Part shown: piece by piece, positions 55,037 through 64,000 of the stretch
Layout: each line of letters begins with the position of its first letter
Position numbering within the stretch: the first letter of the stretch is position 1
DNA from: Pratylenchus scribneri
Lineage: Eukaryota > Nematoda > Chromadorea > Rhabditida > Pratylenchidae
Direction: 5' to 3'
NCBI GenBank assembly: GCA_030063045.1
Contig: JAQSEB010000143.1
Span: 400,592 to 464,591 of the forward strand
Length of the DNA stretch: 64,000 nt
Position numbers and translations under genes: made by a program
Notes under the pieces: model-generated
Database searches by the model: none
Told to the model about the DNA's origin: nothing
The model's input: the letters and a program-made list of their open reading frames with translations, nothing else

Positions 55037-55554
55037 TTATTCGATATTTTGCTTGTCATGTTCGGCAACAAAAAAGGCTCGTCCCGCCATTTCCTTGCCA
55101 TCTGTCGTTTTGTCATTCACTGGTTGATGGCTAACGTGATCATAGCTACCAAAATGTTATAATTAAAATGCTTTATTTATTTTTTAAAATTATTTTTATT
55201 TGATTAATGAAATTTAAATTGAAAAATAATTTTAATTAAATATGCACATAAATTAAAACTAATACCCATGTGCAATTCGATTGCGTGCTTCCTCAATTTG
55301 GTCCTCAGTTTGGCCAAGCCCCTCCAATCCTTCTTTGGCCATTTCAATACCTTCGGAAACTTTTTGGGCTGCTGCATTGTAACTGAAATAAATTAATTTG
55401 CATTTCCCAAAAAGTAAATAATAATTTATAAAATAAAAATTAAATTTAATAAATATAATTAAATTATTATATAAAATTAAAATTACGCGTCAGCTGCTGC
55501 CTCTTTTGCTCTTTCGAAGGTCGATTTTTGCTGTTGCTGCTCTTGATTGGACAT
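55037..55554 (-). CDS. Small hydrophilic alpha-helical protein (about 97 residues)
   Basis: Three exons: 55554-55487, 55382-55266 and 55145-55037. All phases match. The sequence begins MSNQEQQQQKSTFERAKEAA, continues NAAAQKVSEGIEMAKEGLEG and LGQTEDQIEEARNRIAHG, and ends FFVAEHDKQNIE. It is Ala/Glu/Lys/Gln-rich with repeated helical heptads and no signal peptide or membrane segment. The composition recalls late-embryogenesis-abundant or other stress-protective helices, but no defined family motif was seen. Each exon is too short to stand out as an open frame; the case rests on splice phases and uniform composition. Confidence 0.68.
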
Positions 55555-55687
55555 TTTTGAATTTGATTAAATTATCGAGATCCAAGGAAAATAGCTGGGA
55601 AAACATAAAATATAAATTATTGAATGTTTAAAGAAAAATTAAAAAATATATAAAATATTTTGGCAAGTAAATTTGTTTGAAATACAC

Positions 55688-55965
55688 CTTATTTTCGCAA
55701 AAAATCAAAACAAGCAAAAAAAAGAAATGAGGAAGTCAACAAAATAGGCACATTTTTCCTCTCCATTTGCTCGTGGCTAAATTCAGCCTCCTTTCCCTTT
55801 TTGAGTTGTTTATACTTTATATCGTATGCACATGGGCCAATGCCTTGGTAAAAAATGATAAACAACCCGCCGTCGGGAATGTTTACTTCAATCCCCATTT
55901 CCACACAGAGAATTCGACCAAACACCCACAGAAAATATCAAAATAACAAAGCAGCATATTTTCAA
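55688..55965 (-). pseudogene. Possible broken gene for a small secreted protein
   Basis: ATG at about 55965 opens MFLKICCFVILIFSVGVW, a good signal peptide, but this frame stops after 27 codons. The adjoining frame then runs on as CVEMGIEVNIPDGGLFIIFY and QGIGPCAYDIKYKQLKKG to a stop near 55689. A single frameshift would join them, and no simple intron does. It could be a decayed gene, a sequence error, or chance. Confidence 0.3.
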
Positions 55966-56236
55966 AAACATTTTAAAATATTTTCAATTTAAAATAAAAA
56001 TGACTGAATTATTTTTTGGGTTTGTTAGTCTATTTATTAGAATTAGATAAACAATTTTTAAGACAAATATTTAATAGGAAGACGAAAGTGCGCCGAAATT
56101 TTAGTCCATAGAGAAAATAATGCAAACGAATTAAAATTAATTGCAATAATTTTATCGATTGAAATGCGCATAATAAAATTAAAAAAGGAAATAACCCGTG
56201 TTATTTTGAATAAATTAAAAATTTTAAAAAATTCAT

Positions 56237-59200
56237 TTAAGTCAATTGATCACAATCTGGATAGCATTCTCCTACATCTGGTTCGCTCAAATATGGCAGA
56301 TTGCGGCCGACAGCCGGATATCCAAATCCACTGCTCCTTTCGACCTGGGCCAATTGACGCCGAATTTCCTCCACCGAAACACGCTGAAATGAAAGAATTA
56401 ATTTATAACCGGATAATAAAATTAGTAAAAAATTCCTAATTTAAAAAATGGCAAATTAAAATGAATAAAATTTGTCCAACCATTTCATTCCTCCAATTCC
56501 AACCCGCATAGCCGCCTGTGCATTCCGCTGGCACTGGCACTTGACGAAATGGTGACTGCCAACCTTGAGAGAGATTTTGCGCTTTCCAACCTTAAAATTT
56601 CAAAAAATTTTTAAATTCGTATTAAATTTTTATAAAATTTATTAATTAATAATTAATTTTCATTAATATTTCCATCCATCAATTACCATGCAGCATAAAA
56701 TCCTTTTGGGACCAAGAATCGGTTGTCAAAAACCAATCCCGAACCCAGCCATGTGCTCGCCGTAAAATGCGCAATTTGCCTAGCCATAATCTAGTGGCAC
56801 CTTCATCAATAATAAATCATTCAAATATTGTTTGATTAAATTGAAATAATTAAATTTATTAATATTTTTTTAATAATTTTTTTTAGCTACCCAGTGCCAC
56901 TTTGACACAAGTCACATAGCCCATATATCGCTCATAGCTGTTGGACAATTGCCAAATTTTTTGGCATGCCTGAGGAATGGAAATTTTTAATTAAAATATT
57001 TATAAAAATATTTTATTCCCAGTATTCATATTTTTATAAAAATTGAAAAGTTTTCAAAAAATATACTTTTGCCTCAGCCTTTGCCCCAGGGATTACTGTC
57101 CTCAAAATGTGCAGCTGCAATGCTCCATTATCGGCTCCACTAAAATTTTTTGGTTGTGTATATTGCATATTGGCCCAATCCATAATGAAAGCACGAGCAA
57201 ATTCGGTGTTTTTTGCCTATAAAAATTAACAAAATTTAAATTTTAATTATTTTTTCTTCAAAATATTTTCATAAAAAATTATGGAGTAGTACATTAAAAT
57301 GCATAAAAATCGATTTAAATTATTTTAAAAAAATGGTTTAAAATATTTAATATAATTCCTCAGCAAACCAAATAATTGCCCGAGGCCACTTCCCAATTGA
57401 AAAATCGCTCATAAAAAATCAAATCGACGCGATCATCGATCCACTAAATAATTTTGGAAATTTCGCAAATATTTGGAATTTATTAGGTTTAATTTAATTT
57501 ATTACCTCCTCAATGCAATGATTCGGATTAACCACACCGGCATCCGCATCCAATACCAGGGTCCAATCAGAATCGGACAAATAAATGGAAACGGCACATT
57601 GTTTTTTGAAGAAAAGCTGCAAAAATGAGAGTAATTAAATAAAAATATTGATAAAATTAAAAAGAATAAATTAAATTAATTTAAAACGAGAATTCACTGA
57701 TGCACTTGATCATGTTTGCAATGTCGATTCACTCTTTCATCATGGTCCAAATCAACAAGACGAAATGTGTAATTTGTTGTCCGTAAATAGCATTCCAATG
57801 AACGTTGGGCAACAGCATAATGACTGCAGGGGAATTAATTATGGAAATTAGAAATTAAATTATGTTATTAATTGTTAATTATTAATTGTTATTTATGGTT
57901 TTTCAATTTATTCACAGCAGAGCCTTACGTTTTATATGAACTTTCGACCACAATTACCAGCACCGTAATTCTGCCAAATCGAGGCGGACAAGGGCCCATA
58001 TTCAGCCGAGCAGGGTAACCAATCAATTTTGGTCCATCGACAATTTTTGGCATTCCCAGAATTTTTTGTTTTGCCTTTTCCGACATCGACGCATCATTTC
58101 CAAGGGCATTACCGTCACCATTTTCTTCGGCTGTAAATTAATTATTAATGGTTTATTAATTTACATAAAAAATGTTATAATTTATATTTTCTGATAATAA
58201 ATAATAAACAAATTGTTTTTAATTTAGCTATTCTATTTCATCTTTTTTAAAAATTGAACATTCTTTTATAAATATATTTAAAAAATAAAATAATTGTCAA
58301 TATCAACAATGCCCTTATAGTGCCTTTACTATTCATCCTACTGTACCCCCAACTTTTTGCCTAATCACCTGTCACTATATCAATCAAATATTGCCTCAAG
58401 CTGTCTTTTTAAATTAGCCATTTTTTTCCTCCTACATATCCGTTCTACTTCAAATTATTATCTCATTTTCCACAGGCGGATTTATTCTTAGAAACAGGCG
58501 GAATTAAAACTTATTAGTCAAACAGGCGGAATTATTAAAACTTAGTCAACCAGGCGGAATTATTAAAACTTAGTCAACCAGGCGGAATTATTAAAACTTA
58601 GTCAACCAGGCGGAATTATTAAAAAACTTAGTCAACCAGGCGGAATTATTAAAACTTAGTCAACCAGGCGGAATTATTAAAACTTATTAGTCAACCAGGC
58701 GGAATTATTAAAACTTATTAGTCAACCAGGCGGAATTATTAAAACTTAGTCAACCAGGCGGAATTATTAAAACTTAGTCAACCAGGCGGAATTATTAAAA
58801 CTTAGTCAACCAGGCGGAATTATTAAAACTTAGTCAACCAGGCGGAATTATTAAAACTTAGTCAACCAGGCGGAATTATTAAAACTTAGTCAACCAGGCG
58901 GAATTATTAAAACTTATTAGTCAACCAGGCGGAATTATTAAAACTTATTAGTCAACCAGGCGGAATTATTAAAACTTAGTCAACCAGGCGGAATTATTAA
59001 AACTTATTAGTCAACCAGGCGGAATTATTAAAACTTATAGTCAACCAGGCGGAATTATTAAAACTTAGTCAACCAGGCGGAATTATTAAAACTTAGTCAA
59101 CCAGGCGGAATTATTAAAACTTAGTCAACCAGGCGGAATTATTAAAACTTAGTCAACCAGGCGGAATTAAAAAGAATAATTTAACGTTTATTCGCCTTTA

Positions 59201-59562
59201 ATCCCGATACCGTTCATTGGGACACTAGGGGCTTTAGCCAAATTAGTAGATTAAGAGAGGAATAATAAAAATTAAATTAATATTCCATTTCTATTGTGTT
59301 TCAATTTTGGTTGCTTTGCTATACCCGTTTCCCGTTCGGCTGTTGCGGCAATTTCCATGCGCCAATTGTTGTGCATTCGATTCGGTAAATGCCGTCGAAC
59401 ATCCGCCGAATGTCCAATTGGATATACCCGTTTAGGGTGATTTACCCAAATTCTATCCGGTGATTGGAGGAAATTAAAGAGTAAAATCAAAGCTGAGAAG
59501 GCAATTAACAAAAGTGCCGGAAATTGGAAACATTTTCGGCCAAAAAATTGATGGCCCCACAT
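56237..59562 (-). CDS. DUF273-family glycosyltransferase-like type II membrane protein
   Basis: Nematode-expanded family with a glycosyltransferase-like fold. The first exon (59562-about 59332) encodes MWGHQFFGRKCFQFPALLLI and then an LIAFSALILLFNF membrane anchor. After a 1.2-kb intron come LGMPKIVDGPKLIGYPARLN and FGRITVLVIVVESSYK, then SHYAVAQRSLECYLRTTNYT. LSDSDWTLVLDADAGVVNPN follows with a DxD-type metal site (DADAG, about 57545), then [20 protein letters not shown]. Family text continues with EFARAFIMDWANMQ and NFSGADNGALQLHILR, then RRAHGWVRDWFLTTDSWS and QKDFMLHGWK. It ends GRNLPYLSEPDVGECYPDCD. It probably works in the Golgi with a lumenal catalytic domain; the substrate is unknown. 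TTTTTATAG directly before the start is a likely trans-splice acceptor. The third minisatellite lies inside the first intron. Confidence 0.9.
58330..58405. repeat. Dispersed repeat copy (ACTGTACCCCCAACTTTTTGCC)
   Basis: Second copy of the sequence seen at 27.96 kb, directly before minisatellite array 3 and within the same intron. Confidence 0.6.
58473..59170. repeat. Minisatellite array 3, CAGGCGGAATTATTAAAACTTAGTCAAC
   Basis: About 25 units of CAGGCGGAATTATTAAAACT followed by TAGTCAAC or TATTAGTCAAC, so units are 28 or 31 bases. The first unit reads CAGGCGGATTTATTCTTA, closer to arrays 1 and 2. It lies in the first intron of the DUF273 gene. Confidence 0.97.
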
Positions 59563-61038
59563 TTGGACTATAAAAAGGGAACAACACAATAAAAAATATT
59601 CAACAATTTATTATTTAATTTATAAGAATTTCAGTCTCAAAATAAATTCCAAAATTGTTTTTGCAAATTTTTAAATTTTAAAATAAATAATAGAATGGAA
59701 ATCCAATAATGACTAGGGTCAAATTTTATAATTTACCAAAAAATTGTCTTTTCGATTGGAGGCAAAAAGAAGGTTAAAAATTGATTCGCAATGTTAGGTT
59801 CGATTTTTCTCGCAAAGATGGAATGGAAAGGGTGGCAGTAATTTTCGGGGGAAAATTGGGGATTGACCCTGATTGATGGAGGAGGATCGGTGGAATTTTA
59901 TGGTGGTTAGAAAATGGAATTAAGGTGAAAGAAGGATTCCCGATTGAGAAAGGCACCAAATATATGGGAAAGACCGAATTTAACCCTCTTAAGGAATAAT
60001 TTTTTTAAATTTGAAACATTTTTTATTTTAATTCACCAATTATTTGATTTTCGTTTCCAATCACTGCAATATGAATTTGAATTATTTTTTTTATTATAAT
60101 GGAGAAATTTTACAAAAAAAAAAGAATAAAAATGCATTTATTTATTCCAATTTATTTAAAAATTTACATGGACGGTCAAGGGGAATTCAATAATTCATCA
60201 ACAGGGGGACAGGGGACAGCATGGAAAATGAAATTTTTGGGAATTTGATTATGGCATAATTTGCGATCAAAAAAACTTCAATTTTATTTCAAGTTGAAAC
60301 AATAATTTTATTGTATTTTTATTTTATTTCTTGTCCAATTTTTAAATAACAAAAAATTGAAGTTTTTTGTAAAGAATTTTGGGAAAGAAGTGAATATTTT
60401 TGATGATTAAAATGGATTGAATCGAATTCTTTTAGCAAAATAATTAAAATGCATTCACAATTTGCAGAGAGGGAAGGAATTGACTCGTTTTTAAAAATAT
60501 TTTGGAGAATATTTTGTTAAAATTCCCGATTTAATTTCTTTTGTAGGAAAAGGAAAATGAGAGGTTAATTTGGGTTGCATCAGAAATAAAAAATTATTAT
60601 AAAAATTTACTGATAAATTATTATATTTTTAAATTTGGAATTGTAGGCTCAAAAAGACAAAAGATGCAACCCAAATTGGACTAAAATTTAAACTATTCAG
60701 AGGAAAAGTAGAAAATAAAATGAATTGAGGGATTTTTAAAATTGATCAAAATTGAATTAATTAAAACTAAAAATTGGGATTTTTACTTAAATTTTGGATT
60801 TTTTAAAATTAATACAAAAATAAAAAATATTTTCCTCAATCAATCTTGATCAATTTTAATGGAAATTTGGGGAATAAAATGAATTGGAAAAGGAGCATAA
60901 ATTAATATAAAAATTCATTTTTGTTTGTTTATGATGCAAGATTTGTGGCTTCTGGGAACAATGTGTGTGATTTAAGGTGAGGGGATTAATAAACAATTAG
61001 CCGGTATATTTTGCCAATTTTTCCATTGTCTTTGCCCA
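59563..61038. other. Intergenic, very AT-rich
   Basis: About 1.5 kb of AAATTTT-type sequence with homopolymer runs. Open frames such as the one at 59774-59959 have no support. It should include the 5' region of the DUF273 gene and the 3' end of the SWEET gene. Confidence 0.55.
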
Positions 61039-63637
61039 TCAAATTTGCCCACCGCCGGTGTTCCCATTTCCTCCACCTCTGTTGAGCAATGCCAACAAAT
61101 CCGGCGCACTTAATGTTCTGAAAAAATATTAAAATGTAATAATAAATTTAATGAATTCCCAATAATAATTTATAAATATAATCAAAAAATAAAACACCAA
61201 CCGAATGAACAGTAAATCGCCCTCAGGCTGCCTTTCCTCCGTCAACAATTGATTTTCATCGACCATAATTTCCTCTTGAATGCCACCAAATTCTTGACAA
61301 ACCGCCGGTCTCGACACGGAAAGGCCGGCACCCGAAGCGGAGAATGATGGAGTCATTGGGCCAATTGTGGTGGAAAGCAACGATGTGCTGGGCCCAATGG
61401 AAATGGTCGATGCGGGTTGTTGGCCTCTGTTGGAAGATGAATGTTCACCTATGAAATATTTTGATAATTAATAGAAAAAAATTTATGAAAATTAGATTTT
61501 TATTTTATCTTTTAAGAAGGCAATTTTTTACTCTTTCTTTAACTAAAATAGTCGTTGACTTTTAATAAATCAAATAGGTTTTGGACCTTACAAACTTTAT
61601 AAAATTTGAAGATCTCATTGAGATACATCGAATGATAAAATGCCAGGTTTTGTGTCAAATTAAAAGTGTTTAAAACTCAAAAATTGGAATATATGTTTAA
61701 ACAGTTTAGCGTCTCGATGAGAACAAAAATTGGTACTGAAGTCGGTTCTATCTGATATATTTAGAAGTCAAAAACTATTTTTAAGGTAAAAAATAAAAGT
61801 GAAGGTAAAAAGATATTTTCTTTTATAAAATACCAAATAAATTGTAAAAAAAAATGCTGACCAATATTTGAATCAATGCCATAATTGCCACCACCGCCCA
61901 ATTGTAAATAGAGGCAAGGTTGTTCATCGGCCTGTTGGACTGTGGCAAACAATTCAGGATGGGAAAGTGAGGAGGAAATGCGCGAAATTGTCGAATTGCC
62001 ATTTCCGCCGGCCCCACTCATCCAAGAGTCCTGGGTTGCACGACTGCTGACCGACCCAAAACTGGCATCGAATGCGCCACCCGCTCGAAGGAATTCAATG
62101 CATGCGGCCCTAAAATTTTATTTTAAAATGTGAATTGAATTTTCCAATTAAATTTTTATTAAATTAAAATTAATTTAAAGTATTTTTATATGTCACCTTG
62201 ATGCAGGGATCATTCGCCGATCGATGACCCGTTGGCGATGCATGAATTTGTTACGGGGATTCAACGTTCGATGATGGGCATATTCATTTTCTGGAATTAA
62301 TTAATAATAAAAATATTTAATATAATAAAATAATTGAATGAATTTAAAAAATTAATATTTAAATTTAATAATTTAACCTCTTTTATGTGACTTTTTCCTC
62401 CCATGTGAATTGTTATCGCCAATTAAGCCTCCGTCTCCCTTTTCCAAGTCCAATAATCGGGGACAACATTTGGCCAACGGCGCATGTGTTCCTTCGGTGC
62501 GCGGGAATATTAGGAAGAGGCAAATTTGAAATGAGGCCAACACAACGCCGCATCCATTTGGAATCTGAGAATGAATAAAATTTTTAAATGTATATTTAAT
62601 TATTTTAATATTTTATTAATATATTGGAGAATAAAATTAGTTGCCTTCGGATTCGGATTTCTCAATGAATTTAAATGAAGGATACCAGTTTTATTAGATT
62701 TTTATGAAGAGATGAATGATATTCGGTATTTATGGAATTTAGGTCCGCTTTTTTTCGTGAGTTGGGTAAAAGTGAAATGTCTTCGGGCGTTAGGGAGAGT
62801 TAGCGGATATGTGAGATGATTTTACCCCATATTATATCCGTAACCTCTCCCTGAATGACCCTAACCCTAATCCAGAAGACCCATAGGGGGACCTTCTTCA
62901 CTTTCCAAAAGTGGAGCCAAACTCCATAAGTACCGAATACCGACGAATCTTTTTTATCCGGTTTATATCACATAATATTTAGGGTAAAGGATCTTGCCAA
63001 TTCACAACAAAAATTTACGGAAATTCAAATTTTGGAAATTTGGCAAATAGAAACAAAATAAAAAACGAACAATGATGAAAATGTCATCCATACAAACTCC
63101 ATAAATGCACCATTGGGAGGAAACAAGCAAATTTGCGGTGCACAATGGTAATGGAAGAGTGGAACAGGATCGATTGCGCAAAACAACGGCCTAATAATAA
63201 GGAAGGAAGGAATTAGAATAAAAATAAATATTAAATATTGGATTAATTGAAGCCAAAAACAATTAAAATTAAAATAAATTTGCCGACCATTCCGGCCAAT
63301 GGTGCACCAAAATTGACAATGTTGAATGTCATGCACACAAAGCCAAGAAATTTGATGGAATCCATGCCGAAAATATTCACCAAAACAAGCATTATTGCAA
63401 CCAACGATTGCACCATCATCTGCATTTTTTATTTAATATATTCATTTTTTAATATTTAATTAATTATTAATATTATTTATATAATTTTTTACCAATTGGA
63501 GAAGGAAATTTGTCCTCGGCCGTGAATAATACAAATAGAAGAGCAAATAAAGCAACATTAGGCTGACCCCCACAACATTGACGCTGACCATCGTCAAATC
63601 CGATTTAAGTAGTCCATAACGAAGCCAATATGCACCG
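61039..63637 (-). CDS. SWEET-family sugar transporter, 5' partial, with long C-terminal tail
   Basis: Facilitative sugar transporter with MtN3/saliva repeats. Exons: 63637-63493, 63419-63288, 63190-63071, 62564-62378, about 62292-62196, about 62109-61862, about 61447-61200 and about 61118-61039. Clear family text: [93 protein letters not shown] and [20 protein letters not shown]. These correspond to the second segment through the seventh. The first membrane segment was not found before the window end, so the start lies outside. After the last segment is a tail of roughly 200 residues with [20 protein letters not shown], Ser/Gly/Asn-rich parts and [17 protein letters not shown]. Typical SWEETs have short tails. 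Confidence 0.88.
62740..62960. repeat. Dispersed repeat with TAACCCTAACCCTAA core, copy 2
   Basis: Related to 39200-39420: a GTTAGGGAG...GCGGATATG block is followed by CCCTGAATGACCCTAACCCTAA. The block near 62790-62810 is partly complementary to the one at 62840-62860, giving a foldback within a SWEET intron. Confidence 0.55.
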
Positions 63638-63645
63638 CTAAAGAT

Positions 63646-64000
63646 TTTGGAAAAATTAGTTTGAAAAATTTGATTATTTAATTACTAAATTTATATAATT
63701 CTTCCTTTTTTCGCTATAATGTATAAAATGGCATCAAAATCATCTCAAAAATGGTTAGGATTAAAGGAAGATATGAGTTCATAAAAATGTGGGCTCGATA
63801 AATTGCCCCAAAGGAAGGAGGTGACAAGAAAGAAGAAAGGAACCTTTTCTTTTCCATCCATCAAATCAAGTGAGTCTTTTTCTTTAGGAAAAGAGAGAAT
63901 ACGGTATTGGATATTCCCTTCAATCAAATCGAGGAAAAATTTCTCTCCTTCTTTAGTAAAAGACTCTTCTTCAACTGTCAAAAGAAGAAAGGAGAATACG
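63646..64000. other. Upstream of the visible SWEET exons, nothing certain
   Basis: Holds GA/CT-rich segments (GAAAGAAGAAAGGAA; TCTCTCCTTCTTTAG) and no frame resembling the first SWEET membrane segment. It is probably intron. Confidence 0.4.

Noticed and set aside
58473..59170. CRISPR array
   Set aside because: Spacers are themselves identical or nearly so and the host is a eukaryote; it is a tandem minisatellite.

Overview
The window looks like nuclear DNA of a nematode. Genes are dense and AT-rich, with many small introns, and several families point to nematodes: a patched-related (PTR) protein, a WAGO-like Argonaute, a DUF273 glycosyltransferase and a pepsin-inhibitor-3-like protein. I cannot name the species. 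Gene models were read by hand from conserved protein segments joined at GT/AG splice sites, so small exons and exact ends may be off by a few codons.

Layout. 1-3669 (-) PTR sterol-sensing-domain protein, 3' end outside the window, with one minisatellite in an intron (231-868) and a second upstream (3893-4790). 7025-13962 (-) full-length ABCC/MRP transporter with a tRNA-Asn inside an intron. 15004-19280 (-) Argonaute of WAGO type lacking the slicer residues. 20058-24066 (-) dynactin p150 homologue that lacks the CAP-Gly domain and carries a tandem exon duplication. 24610-26422 (+) mitochondrial complex III core protein 2. 26516-27424 a long-inverted-repeat transposon. 27467-28789 (-) secreted pepsin-inhibitor-3-like protein. 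29287-29898 (-) small tail-anchored protein. 30853-35821 (-) KIF21-type kinesin without WD40 repeats. 37855-39837 (+) secreted thrombospondin-1/Kunitz protein. 40772-42107 (-) ribosomal protein eL31 between inverted repeats. 42552-43818 (+) unrecognised repeat protein. 44093-45817 (+) charged coiled-coil protein with a probable frameshift. 46458-48868 (+) ArfGAP1. 49747-51015 (+) tetraspan membrane protein. 51343-54444 (-) GMPPA. 55037-55554 (-) small hydrophilic protein. 56237-59562 (-) DUF273 glycosyltransferase with a third minisatellite in an intron. 61039-63637 (-) SWEET sugar transporter, 5' end outside.

Most genes are unrelated housekeeping or nematode-family genes and I see no operon-like pathway. 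Links that can be made are general: dynactin, the KIF21 kinesin, ArfGAP1 and the tetraspan protein concern intracellular transport; GMPPA and the DUF273 enzyme concern glycosylation; ABCC and SWEET are plasma-membrane-type transporters.

The most unusual points are: one minisatellite core (CAGGCGGAATTATT) expanded independently at three places; the CAP-Gly-less dynactin with duplicated exons; the slicer-dead Argonaute with an Asn/Gly-rich insertion and inverted repeats in two introns; inverted repeats enclosing the eL31 gene; and a secreted TSP1-Kunitz protein.
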